Below are positions 41,801 through 53,557 of a DNA stretch of 64,000 nt, piece by piece. Under the pieces are notes generated by a model. That model had not been told where the DNA came from. It did not search any database and saw nothing but the letters and a program-made list of their open reading frames with translations. The translations under genes were made by a program, and so were the position numbers. Origin of the DNA: Mactra quadrangularis (Eukaryota > Mollusca > Bivalvia > Venerida > Mactridae); NCBI GenBank assembly GCA_025267735.1, contig CM046296.1, positions 18,874,464 to 18,938,463 on the forward strand, read 5' to 3'. Position 1 is the first letter of the stretch. Each line of letters begins with the position of its first letter.

Positions 41801-44800
41801 TAGTTTTTTCAAGACCGTTTTGAAGACATTCTCAATCATCATGTTTCCTAATTTCGGTTCGTCACAACTTATCACCGACTGTTAAGGACTTTCTTGATTA
41901 TGATAGTAAGCATTTGAGTGTTGCTGTCTTACAGTGAGTTCTGCTGTTTAAATACTATTATCAACATATTTATATTGACTTTTTACGGCGACCGACTAAC
42001 CTTATCAGATTTAATGGACAGTTGTCAGTTGCCAGTATTCGCTTACCGCTCTTCAACATGGTTACATGGGGAAATAACAACAAAGGTTAACATGAATCAA
42101 AGGTGCATTTACTTGGCAATATAATGTTTGTTGTATGTTAGCATTTGTTTTTAAAATAAATATACGCAATTTTATTGTATCCATAACATGACTTTTATTA
42201 CCTGCTACATACAAACAATACAAATCTACTGGGAAACCTGCCGACAGCGTATTGCGTATGTTTATAACATGCAAATAGAGATAGTAGAAGCCTATGTTAC
42301 TTAACCTTGTAGATTATGAACGCTGACAGAAGTTTAGACTTTTATCTCGATCTCTTGTATATGTATATATATAAATATAAGCTTTATTACTAAGGTTGAA
42401 GTATATACACACTAGAAAATGTATGCATCGTTCATAATCTATTGACAAAGTGCAGGCATATATGGTGCAGCTCTTGGCATTGTGCCAAAAGGAGATCAGC
42501 ATTTTGACCTCCTGTGAGCTTTATCACTAACATTTATGAGTTGACTAGACGTAAAAAATATTTGCCAGAATGAGGCACTGATATATTCACCTATAAGTTG
42601 CACAGTGTAGTATATTTATGATATGTATAATATATTATAATCTACTGTTTTTGTACAATGTTGATATCCGGCGCTGTTTGAACATGCTTAACACAAAATG
42701 TTCTATAAAACATGTCCTATCTTTAGGAAAGAAAACTGAAATGCATATCAGAAAGTGATGAGAAATTTGTCCGTTGAATACTTATACCAAGTAATAAGAA
42801 ACACTCCTTGTTAAAGGTAAGTATTTAAGTGGTTTAAAAAGATGGCAAGGTCATTGGAAAAACGCAAGAGCTAGGTTCATTCAATATTTTTTGAAAAAAA
42901 TTTGTGATGCCATAAAAATCTTAATGCACCTCGGTTCATGTCCTTTGCAACAAATTGATAGACGGTAGACTGATAATCAAAGTTTGTCTCAGAATATGTC
43001 CATGTATATCCTCAGAATATTTTGAAAATAAACTGTTACTAAAATTACCCGTGGGTGTCAACATGCTGTTTTTGAAATATAGAATTACATAAATAACAAT
43101 GAGAAAATAAATCCTTACATGAACCAAGTTAATAAGATAACACGTTCATGTATTTGCATATCCGGGACAAATTTCTGTAATATGGTACAGGGTATTGTGT
43201 ATTTTATTGCTGTTTTCGAAGTGTTTAGTATGGCATATTTCTTATTCTTAATTGAAGTTTATTTCAAGCTAATTTATTTAGCACAGTAGTAAAGCAATCT
43301 CTAACCCCTTATTCATTCTCGCTTGAGTCTTGCTTACTTGTTTCCAAGTACTGAACTACTAGGATAAAGTTAGGTCAAGGGAACTGCAACAAGTGTTTTG
43401 GATGTGATTGAAACCAACTGGCTATCCAATGACCTCTAGCCAAACGTCTAAGCCACTCTGACATTCCATTCTATGAGCCGAATATTTAAGTCTCGACCTA
43501 AAACACGGGGTTTATTTCAAAAGTGATTTGATTTGTTTAATATTCTTAAGCAATGTCCTAAATGCATATCTAAATAAAAGTAAACTGTTGTCACAACATG
43601 AAGTGTGTCCATGTTCTATAACAAAGTTTAGTCCATAGAAGTTACTATGTTATGTGTTTCTTGACAAGCTTAGTTTGGTCAGACGTGAAGAAATACAAAA
43701 AGCCACTTCCGTCTTCGTGTGCATTGGTTTTGGTAAAATATGAACACTAGCTTCATGGTGAGATGCAATCTAACACACATTGGAGACACTGTAATACCAC
43801 TAATGATTGCACAAATACGTGTTCGAACCACACCATGTGCATTCAGTGCACTACGTTTGGAATGTTGCATTGAAACAACCACTCATTAAAATTGATATCG
43901 ATAGCGGTACACAGTTAAATCGAACATGGTGTTGACTATTGGATACTAAACCAAACCCTTTGTTGAACTAATTTGCATGTGCATTCACATAATCTGTGAT
44001 AAGATTAAAATCATATGATAACCACCCGTCACCATGCCATGACACCTCCGCACGCTTTGATTTCACACTATCTTTATTATAGCCATCATCCTTTGACACT
44101 GGATTGTTCTAAACCTCCAACAAATGCATTCATCAATATCGTCATCGTCTAGCAATGTATAAGTTGAAACATAAGCTTAAACAAATGCTATGTGTGCCAT
44201 ATTGCATCTATCAAATGCATTTTCATAACAGCTTTCATACTGTATCTTTATCCAAGCATACAGATAAAAAAGTTCATATTATATATTTATTCAATCATTA
44301 CTTGTTAGCTAAGTTCATAAATTCAACAGCTGTTTGTGTTACGTACAACCATGTTTAATACACAGTAAGAGTATATACGGCTTTTTACAACAGATATTCA
44401 ACAGCGTGCATGAGTTGCAGTCGTCATTAACCCATATCACCTGACGGTAAATGTATGCATGTATGCCAGGCTTGCATAGTATAGATCACAAGGTTATGCT
44501 ATATGTGGCTTTTTGGCAGTGACTGTACATAACCTGATAAAACATAGATAAACATGCAGCGAGGTTAAAACTAGTAGATTGGGCGTGTTTCTGTTGGTGC
44601 AATAAACATTTAACGTGTTTGATAATGTTTATGTAATTTACGTCGTTATTGAAGTATGTATACAAATGATAAGTGTATTCAACTTTATTTAAGCATTACA
44701 TAACTGGGGAGATAAAATGTTGAACGTTAAAACTTCGAGATATAAGATTTCCTCAACGATATGGTGTAGGGTTTTACAAAATGATGTCTGGGTTTACCAC

Positions 44801-47110
44801 AAAGTTCTGCACGTAGATAATAAACATAAAAAACTGTACCATACGTACACCGGTAATGCATTATTTCGTCTGATTGTGCAAGCTAGAAAATTATTTGATC
44901 TTTTAATGTTGAAGGTATAGAGTAATTTGAAAATCTTTTGTTTACGTTAATGAACACCGAGACCTCGTGTCAGAGTTTAAATACAAGTTGTATATAAAGT
45001 TCACGTCAAATACAATCTTAAATTACATTTAATTAACTTGGAGAACGCCAATATCATCTCATTTGATAGCAAATTTTGACTTTAAATTAGAATGAAGGAA
45101 TATATATTTAAGAATTAAAGAAGTATGTCAATCAGATAGAAGTAAGACAATATGTAGACGTGTATACCTATTTGTACTGACATTTTAGGTAAGTACAATG
45201 TATGATATGAAACAACAAATCGTCATGAACATGTACAAATATGCAGTCGATACCACGGGAACATGAAACCGACAAGGTTAAAGCTAATGGTAATCTTGCA
45301 TTCATTAACACTGCACTATTTTCTTTATCTGAATTTGACCTTACCACAAGTTTGTCCAAATAGTAGGTCTTTAGTGTACTGCACAAAATACATGTACATC
45401 ATACAACTGTATACCACCAGTGTACATTGTACACTATACTAAGTTGTAGATATATTACAAGTATATAAAAGTTAAGTATATAAAGTAAATGTAGCAACTG
45501 TTAATAGAGCGGAATAAAGTTTAAAGTTGACTTGATCTTTCAATCTTTATGTCGTTAAATCTATAGTGTACATAATTTCACGTCTACTGCATTCATCACG
45601 ATTGATTTCTTTTCATATCTGCATTGAAAGACACGACCTTGCATAGGTCACACTAGACCACAATAGATAGGGACGTTTGGTCGTTCCTAGATTTTGTCCA
45701 AATCTTAAAATGGTATTTCAAAAATGATGTTTGACATGCTACGGATTAAATCCCATTTTTATTTTATTTTCACACTTAGTTGCTAAGAAGTCCGAAGCTT
45801 AATGGAACTTAGGAGCCATATAACAAAAAATGACTTCATGTCGTACATGTAGAAGATACCTAATGTTTTAGAATTGAAACATGATTGACTAAACTTTAAA
45901 GTTATCTAATAAGTCATAATTGTGACTGATCGATACTCTGTAAGTCCATAATCTGATATAAACAAATAACAAATTGCTTCAGCACTCTCTAAAAACATTC
46001 CATTATTTCACTGAACGAGATGCAATGCTCTGCATGCTTAATATATGAGGCAAATTAGTCTTCAAGTAATGCCAAGTTTGATAATTTACTATGGTTAATC
46101 TACCATTTTGATAATAGCAAAAATAAATAAAACCGGAAAACAAACAATAACTGGTTTCACTTTTTTTATAAACATTAGAACCAATAACCAATTAGACAAA
46201 TTAGTTTTCGCCTCGGCAAGTGTGTCTCTGCTGCAAGTATCAAAGAGGAACCTGGTATACAGTTACATATGTTCTGGTTCTAAATCAAGACGACAGTTTT
46301 AAAAGTCAATCTGAGAACCGATACCCAACTTGATTAACATTTAAAGAATTCATACTTATTTTGAAAATCCGCGATAAATTGGCATTAATGGCTTCAATCT
46401 GATTTTTGTTGCATATAAAATTATATTCCATTGATACAGGTTATTAAAATCAGTAAATGTAAAAGTTAATGCGCCATGACCATTATAATGCTCTATTAAG
46501 TTGTATATAAATTATGCATTGTCTTGTGTTAACCCTATTGACATTAGTGAGATTATTTCTTGCTCCATTTGAACAAGATCTGTGCCGCTACAATCACAAA
46601 TGTTATACTTTAGAAAACAATATATTTGTACGTATACAACACTTTAATAACACTCACTTTATGATCATGTGCTTTAAAATTAGTTGGTTTGTAAGTACAA
46701 AAAGGTAGGTGTCTAGCTTCATGTATCATTAGTTTATACTTATGTGTTGTGACTTAATTGCGAAAAGATTACCACATTCATCGAGCAATTGTGGGTTTGC
46801 TTTCTGGTCCCTAGTACTTTATCAATTAGGGTAAAGTTTCTGACTGAAAGAAACATTCAGTTGTTTTAATAGGGATTTAAAAAGAGCTTAGTTATCCACT
46901 GATGTCCAGTTCAGCATCTATGTCTCTATACCTTGGTATTTGATTGTTTTTTTTTCTTAATTTTATAATTAGATGCATGTGATTGGTATGTAACTGAGCA
47001 GATGCGAAATTTAGTTTATTTAGACCTATTTTAATACTTTTGATTAATCAATGTAAAAAATAAAGTTATCTCAGTTTTTACAAACAACTTATGTTTCTTT
47101 TTCGGATGGG

Positions 47111-47392
47111 GATCAAAGTTGCATAGCTTCTGGCCGATTTTCTCCACCCGCTTTGTCTAACGTAATATGATTTAAATTTGGAGCTATACTAAGTTGTATA
47201 TGTTTTTGAGATTATATGTATGATTTCGTCCTTTAATGAATATATGAAATCTCAACTAACAATACTTGTGGCTTAGTTATTGTTTAAATTATTTTATGTG
47301 TAACACAAATAAACTTACATACAAGTGTTATTGTGATACATCATACTTGCTTGATTGCAAGGTTCTGTGATTTTGAAGGGAAGAGTCATACT
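47111..47392 (+). repeat. Dispersed repeat B, copy 3
   Basis: Same order of blocks as 21386-21650: GGCCGATTTTCTCCACCC, TAAGTTGTATATG, TTTTTGAGATTATATG, an ACAATACTTGTGGCTTA block, TGTGTAACACAAATAAAC and a GTGATACAT segment. Three copies in one window, in both orientations, point to a dispersed family rather than one local duplication. Confidence 0.75.
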
Positions 47393-50300
47393 CATACGTT
47401 ACTTGTTCTTTTTATTAAATAGCTCAATCGACACAATTGTTTTAAAACGTAGAAATTACAATTTTTATTATAGATATTCCTTGTGCTTTAACTTGACGGT
47501 TTTAATTTTTATTGGCAATGTCATTCTTCTCAAATAAAACAAACACACAATAAATGATATCATATTTCCATGAAATCCATTTTAATTTTCATGTTCTTAA
47601 ACATTTATGATTGTATTTTGATGTGCAAGAATGCACAATCTCAGCATTTTAATAATCTAATATTCTTATTTAAAACCCTTAACACATTGTTGTTATCATA
47701 CACTGCAGTTTGTTATAATATACACGTTTGAATAAAATATGATACTAGACGGTGTTTCATTCTTCTAGTGTGTGTGAGAGTATTTTGATAAATGGTTTCT
47801 GTAGTGTTACAAAAGGATATCACATATGTGTCTGTATTTAAAACTGGAATCATGTGAATGGCGATGAAACAAGATCTCATTTCTACTGAATATAGTTATT
47901 CTTATCGCATTTATCTTTATTCAATGTTTTAGTATCGGATCCTTGCAAACAGTGCTTCCTCAATCATCGCTCATCGGTCACAGTCATCTTTGAATGGTAA
48001 ATAAATAATTCAATTCTCTTATTTCGTAGATTAAACGTATTTGGTGACTAGCTGACAGCTGCTCTTGATAAGGAAAATGTCTGTTTTATGTAATACCAGT
48101 TTTGGTCAGACAAACCATCTAGGGTATGTCTGAACTGATATCATGTTTTTGTAGCATTAGACAGCACTGAATCATACTCTAAAAAATAAACCAAGAGTAA
48201 ACTCTGCTAGGTTAGCAAACTATTGCTATATGGTACAAATAAAATATATGTTTCAGGAAAGATGAAAGGTGTGGGTATTGCTTGTTATATTTTCCTTTAA
48301 GAGTCGAACTTCTAAATCTAAATTTAAATCTAAATTCGGAGTGGTAATTTAAATGGAAGACAATCTGTCTACGAGGTTACAGAATTATAGAACGAATATC
48401 ATGCTTTAAACTTGGTCTCCTTCTCAGGTGTTATCTTTGTTAACTATTGATAATGACACATTACTATAACATATTAAATATACGTGTTTATTAACTTGAG
48501 AACAAATTTGAGTTCATTCTCAATTTTCATAACCTCGGACCATTTTATATTAAAACCAAATTATGCAAAGACATATATTTAGGTTGATATAAATCAATTA
48601 ATGAAACTGCATCTTCATTGTGGCAATGTCATCCTCGCTGATCACTGAAGAAAGCAAGATGATGCTGTTGATGGGTAAGAAAGAATAAAAACATCAACAT
48701 TTTTACAAATAAAGTTGGTTTATTTGAATCTGTAAGCAGAGAGATAGAAAAATGTGTCTTGGACACAGTAATAAAGTTTAGCACAACACCGTATGACATA
48801 TTTAATACTTTACTTAACATTATAACAAAAGAAAAAAAAACAGAATTACGCACATCGAATGACGACTGTCATATACACATTAACACACAAATAAAGAAAC
48901 GTTAGTAAGTTTATGTGACTTTTTACATTTATTATATGTGATCAGACAGAGTCAGTTAATTATCAGTACAAGAAACAACAAAAAAACATTATCCATGTAT
49001 TATGCTCGCAAAATCAGAGTTAACAATTGCAAAATAACAAACATATAAATGGCACAATGTTTGTGATGTTCCTGGTTTGATTTCATTGAAATTCGATTTT
49101 TTGTTTAATTTTGAATGGCACTTGATAACTCCATAAGATTGACCACGAGTATAAAGTTCGAAAAAATGTCTATATCATATATATTTGAAACGTTGTCAAG
49201 ATGTACTGAATTTCATTGAGCTAATTAATATTCTAGAATATGATTTGTCTTTTTAAAGACCAAAAGCAGTTAACAATTAAATAAACTCGTCATTTCTATT
49301 GCAAATGTTAAATAAAGACTCAGAAAAATGCAGAAAGCGTTTTAGTAAAATCTGCGTAACTTATAAATAAAAATGGCACAACGTTTGTGCTAGCAAGCAT
49401 AGCAATTTAAAATAAAATAACGTTTAAGGCTACATAATAAGTTGATAGTATTTTCGATAAAGCATTTCCGAATATTTATAAAGTAATGTTTGAAAACATA
49501 GTATTTTATACTCTAATTTTCAAAATTTGGTTAAATTTCAGCGTATTTTACTAAAATTATTGGATTTTAAATTGTAAGAAATTACAAATTAATTAAGTAA
49601 ATGAATTCAATTTTGTATTTTGTTAGGTTTTGAACCAGGCTGTGATACTCTAAAAGTCTAATATATACAATAAATGACACTAAAATATCATGAAAGACGT
49701 CGATAAAAAGAAATCATTACATGCATGAAACATAAAAAAAAACCAGAATGATGCAACGATGATTTTTTTCTAAAATAGTTAAAACCATGATCAAGCATGA
49801 ATACTAAAACTCACAGTTATACAAAAAATATTTAATCTGTTAGCATGGCACATTTTTAACTTTACTAAACTCAGTTGACATGAAAAAAAATTAATAGCAT
49901 AAATAGTGAATACAAAAACAAAAACAATAAAGAAATTAGCAAAATCAAAAATATATTGACTGCAAAGATGGTGGCAATACCGCGAGTATGTTAAACACTT
50001 CATTTTTGAAGTATGAAGTTCTTAATTTTTCGTATATACATAGTTTTGTGGAATGTATGCAAGTTAGCCTTAAAATATCTTGCCATAAATAATTAAATAG
50101 TTTACTCTTAATGGTGACATTGTGATAGACATAATATGTACACACATATATGTATGAACAAAATATATGCCACTCCCTGGTTTAATAAAAACTAATGTTC
50201 TAAAAACTTAGGCCATTTCTATGTAACAAAAGTTCCCTGGTTAACTTAGTGTCGACAATATGTAGGGTGACTGACCAAATGACTGGTGAGAAGGAATTGA

Positions 50301-51069
50301 TCGTGTTTATCAGGACATGACACATTTTGTAAGTTATATACTATATTTTATTATAAATTGTTATTTAAATACGATTGTCTAATTAAGAATATTGATTTAG
50401 AACAATTTTGGAGTACTTACATAGACCAATGAATTTTGATCAAACAAAACTCAAGTATGACCTAATGATAAAAAAATCTGAACTAATAACTTACTATAAA
50501 CCTATAATGCTAAAATAGATTGCATAAGATGTGAGGTTGCAATCAAATCATTCGAACGACAGTTGACCTCTTAATTTTGTTATGTTTTTGAAAAAGTGAC
50601 TGCACAAAATATGTAGTATGCATTGTTTATTTGGTTTCTTGTTATAATCATTATGCTTTCAAATTATTAATTCACCAGAAGTCTGTTTTTAAAATTTGAC
50701 CTGCTTTAAAAGACAGGATGCTTTGTTACTGAAATGGTTTAATTTTTGTAATTTTTTAAATTGTTAGTTTTTAACAATCATAATGAAAAAAAGGGGGTAT
50801 ATTATATATTTGAACAAAAATGATGTAGAGTATACTGACGTCATCACATGACGTAACTAATGACGTAATGATGATGGTTCCATGAGATAATTATTTACAA
50901 TGATGGTTTGAAATGAATGATAGGTTTAAAACCTGACTTATTACATTTTAAATGAAACTGTGCTACATGTACGATGTTTTACATAATAACTATAGTGAAA
51001 TGGTGAACGATGATACAACGGTAATACAATTACCTCATGTTAAAATGATAACAACAAAAAATGTAATAA
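47393..51069. other. Downstream flank of NR2F, nothing recognised except the CRE cluster
   Basis: Very AT-rich. It could include more distal 3' UTR of the minus-strand gene if a later polyadenylation site is used. No exon was seen. Confidence 0.5.
50836..50868. promoter_or_regulatory. Cluster of three CRE-like (TGACGT) sites
   Basis: A perfect palindromic CRE, TGACGTCA, at 50836-50843 is followed by TGACGTAA at 50849-50856 and again at 50861-50868, spaced 13 and 12 bases start to start. Such sites are recognised by CREB/ATF bZIP factors. The cluster lies about 1 kb past the NR2F stop codon, in the distal 3' UTR or just beyond it. Function is inferred from the motif alone. Confidence 0.35.
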
Positions 51070-51839
51070 AATCAAAGAAAAACAATTTGTATTTATTTTA
51101 TTTCTATGGCACTACACGTATATGACTTCACTTTTTGGATAGTTTAAATCATCTGGGTGTAAAAGGGGTTAATTTGTTGACCACGCGTCTCTGATTCATT
51201 TGTTATTTAATTAATAACTAATTAAACTGACACGTGTAATATATCAAATAACAAACACATAAATAAGTTCAACGTTTAACGTCATCTAGCACTATTGCCA
51301 TTTTTATAAGTTATATGAAAGTAAAAAATATGACAGTATAATACTTTGGAACATCGAAGGTCCAGTACAATGGTAATGTGTTCACAGATGCCATGGATGT
51401 CCATGACAAACGATAACACGCCAAATGTAATACAATTGTAATTAAGATAACACATGAGTTAATATTTTAACCACCAGTATTTATATACTAGTAAGTCTAT
51501 AATGAATGTAATGATGGTTGTTAAAACAATGTTCTGAGCCATTCCTTCGTACGTCATATAAAATATACATTTATATACATTTTAGCCAAAGTGGAAACTT
51601 TAAACTAATATTCTAACAATAGAAAAAATAAACAACAAAAACAACAACATTTCATATTCATTCTCAGTCCACTCGAGAAATATTACAACTTTGATTTGAT
51701 AAAATGTTTACTACTTTGAGTTTGATATCGCTTGCAACATCGTATCCGAACATTGTCATATCCGAAATTAATTCGAAAATCCAAAGAAGTTCTGATTAAT
51801 CGAGGGACTAATAATGAAAGACTAGCGATTCATTGATTG
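51070..51839 (-). other. NR2F: Probable 3' UTR of the NR2F gene
   Basis: Sequence directly downstream of the TAG stop on the minus strand. It is AT-rich with no sustained open frame. The lower end is set only by the first convincing AATAAA cluster (51092-51102). Further AATAAA-like hexamers lie downstream, for example near 50623, so the real UTR may be longer. Length is uncertain without transcript data. Confidence 0.4.
51092..51102 (-). terminator. NR2F: Candidate polyadenylation signal for NR2F
   Basis: Two overlapping AATAAA hexamers on the minus strand (51102-51097 and 51097-51092), about 740 nt after the stop. They are followed within about 50 nt by a T/GT-rich stretch (TTTTTTGTTGTTA) that could serve as the downstream element. 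AATAAA is common by chance in DNA this AT-rich, so this is only a candidate. Confidence 0.3.
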
Positions 51840-52114
51840 CTACTGAATTGCCATGTATGGCCAGTTAAAAGAGCCACCACTTAGCAACATATCTCGTATA
51901 AGTGTCTCAATAGGTGTTTTTCCCACCAAACGTACAAAAAACAGTTGCTCGATTACGGACGCACTTACAGTACGCAACGATGGCAACCTGAGAAGGAGTT
52001 TTCCAAATCTAGTTGGTTGGTTAGGATATTGACTCCTACAGTATTCTTCTAAAGCACACTGGGATTTTTCCTGTATGCTATCAATATGATTAGTATCTGT
52101 GATTCCACAAGCAT
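51840..52114 (-). CDS. NR2F: Terminal coding exon of a COUP-TF / Seven-up (NR2F) orphan nuclear receptor
   Basis: The encoded protein family comprises nuclear transcription factors that bind AGGTCA-type repeats and mostly repress, acting in neural, eye and mesoderm development (family knowledge). Read on the minus strand, two bases (AT) complete an Asp codon begun in the previous exon (phase-1 intron). Then follow 90 residues and TAG (51842-51840). Recognisable segments in order are: DACGITD at the splice junction; [11 protein letters not shown]; the near-invariant [20 protein letters not shown] (helices 9-10, dimer surface); [19 protein letters not shown]; the AF-2 helix LIRDMLLSG; and the C-terminal FNWPYMAIQ. 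The C-terminus matches COUP-TFI/II and Seven-up rather than NR2F6, which diverges there. The start is a splice acceptor, not a methionine, so a search for ATG-initiated frames misses it. A Cys at 52040-52038 (EEYC) replaces the Val I recall in vertebrate COUP-TFs. The exon supplies roughly the last fifth of a protein usually a little over 400 residues long. Upstream exons are outside the window. Confidence 0.97.
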
Positions 52115-52140
52115 CTGAAAATAGAAAAGAAACAAGACGT
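52115..52140 (-). other. NR2F: Splice acceptor of the terminal NR2F exon
   Basis: On the minus strand a pyrimidine-rich tract ending TTTCTATTTTCAG abuts the exon; CAG occupies 52117-52115. A plausible branch region (TTACCAATAAC) lies about 25-35 nt upstream. The resulting phase-1 junction after the first base of the Asp codon is, as I recall, also where the last intron of vertebrate NR2F genes falls. Confidence 0.93.
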
Positions 52141-52864
52141 TATTGGTAAGCATACAACATAATTTCCATATCAATAATTAAAGCTTAATGAAGTCATATG
52201 ACTGAATATTTGGGAGTTTGATTTCAAATTGTATAAAGACTGGGACAAATAAAACAGAAAAGTGTCCATCTATTTAAACCTATTTTGATCATAATTGCAT
52301 TGAACAATTTGATAATTATGTATTTCTTTTCACGTGTTCTGATGCTTGTTTATGCTCTTTCTAAAAGCAGATGAAATGAAATTAAGTGCTCATGAATCGC
52401 AATATGTTGCAAATGTTGCTACAAAATTGAGCTACATAAAATATTAGAAAAATTCACTCACGAAACAAATTAAAATGATGTACTAATGACTTTAAAATTG
52501 ATAATATCATAATTATAAAACGATGAGATTAAAGCTGTTGCCAAAGCCAATTTATTTAAGGATCACATTAAAAATAATATATGTGATGTCATTAAAATTG
52601 AAAACTCTTTCGTTGTAAAGACTATGAGATGAGTTTCAAATTCGAATTTCATAGACAAAATTACGATATTATGCTAATCTGAAGATATTATAACTACGCG
52701 AGGAATCGACAGAGTATTTCGAGAATTCATTGTAATAAATTATCGTTGCACATTTTAGTACATTTTAATCAAAGACACATGCAATATGTTGCGTTCTTTA
52801 ATCAACAAAATAACCCATTAAATATATACTATCAGTATTATTACAAATAAAATTCGTAGAGTAG

Positions 52865-53002
52865 TTTTGACGTATGGGTATTTGTTAAGACATAATTACA
52901 AATAAGCAGCTTACAAAAAAGTCGGAAAACATATTTGACGGATTGTTTAAAATAATCCACGGTAGTTGTTACTGTTGTTTTTGTCCACAAATTATGTGAT
53001 AT
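52865..53002 (+). repeat. Local repeat D, copy 1
   Basis: Starts TTTTGACGTATGG and shares a matching series of blocks with 53408-53557: TATTTGTTAA, ATTACAAATAAGCA, TTTGACGGATTGTTTAA, and a TAGTTGTTACTGTTGTTTTT block against TAGTAATTTTAATTGTTTTTT. The copies are in direct orientation with a spacing of about 543 bases. It sits immediately left of repeat C copy 1. Confidence 0.65.
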
Positions 53003-53007
53003 ATTCG

Positions 53008-53325
53008 TATCATACGTGATTGAAGGTTTTATTTCATAACATTGTACACTGAACACTCATATTTGCTTCCTAAAACTGTTTTAACATGACATTTAAGGTT
53101 TTATACAGCATCATTTTTCATGGTCTTCGACCCGACCTGACGTAACGCAATTTATCGCAAGCCATTAATATAAGCTATAGTATTGCATCATTAGGAATGA
53201 TACAACAACTAATGTTTAACGATTGACATTCATCGAAATGGGGTGTGAAGCGTAATGGACCGATTGCGGATAGCGTACGTACTGTTGCTTACAGTGGAAT
53301 ATAATATAATGTTGTTGTTTTTTAA
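53008..53325 (+). repeat. Local repeat C, copy 1
   Basis: Direct homolog of 57191-57522 within the same NR2F intron. An identical 20-mer, GCAATTTATCGCAAGCCATT, lies at 53147-53166. The exact block ATCATTAGGAATGATAC follows at 53187-53203, then shared blocks around GACATTCATCGAA and GCGGATA. Similarity begins at TATCATACGTGATT and fades in AT-rich sequence at the right. Confidence 0.8.
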
Positions 53326-53407
53326 TTTCATTCAAATAATTAAAGAATAACCTTTTAAGTACATTTATATAAATCAATAGCATTACAAATTTAAATTTCA
53401 TGTAATA

Positions 53408-53557
53408 TTTTGACGTATGGATATTTATTAAATCATTACAAATTAATTACAAATAAGCATCTCAGATAAATTTAAAAAAATAGTTTGACTGTCTGTTTAA
53501 CGAAATCTTTGGTCGTAGTAATTTTAATTGTTTTTTCTCTCTAAAATTAGGTAATAT
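53408..53557 (+). repeat. Local repeat D, copy 2
   Basis: Direct partner of 52865-53002, opening with the same 13 bases and followed by diverged but collinear sequence. Together the two D copies flank repeat C copy 1, so the arrangement is D-C-D. It could be an eroded tandem duplication or a relic of a composite element. No reading frame lies inside. Confidence 0.65.

Larger units (their letters stand above)
26359..47110. other. Long intergenic stretch without recognised genes
   Basis: Beyond the islands listed at 27140, 31500, 32690 and 35470, this 20-kb stretch shows only AT-rich complex DNA. Milder islands lie near 28990-29220 and 37840-38010. A 10-base C run lies near 28244-28253. Frames of 60-109 codons occur in both strands without recognisable domains. 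Confidence 0.5.
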
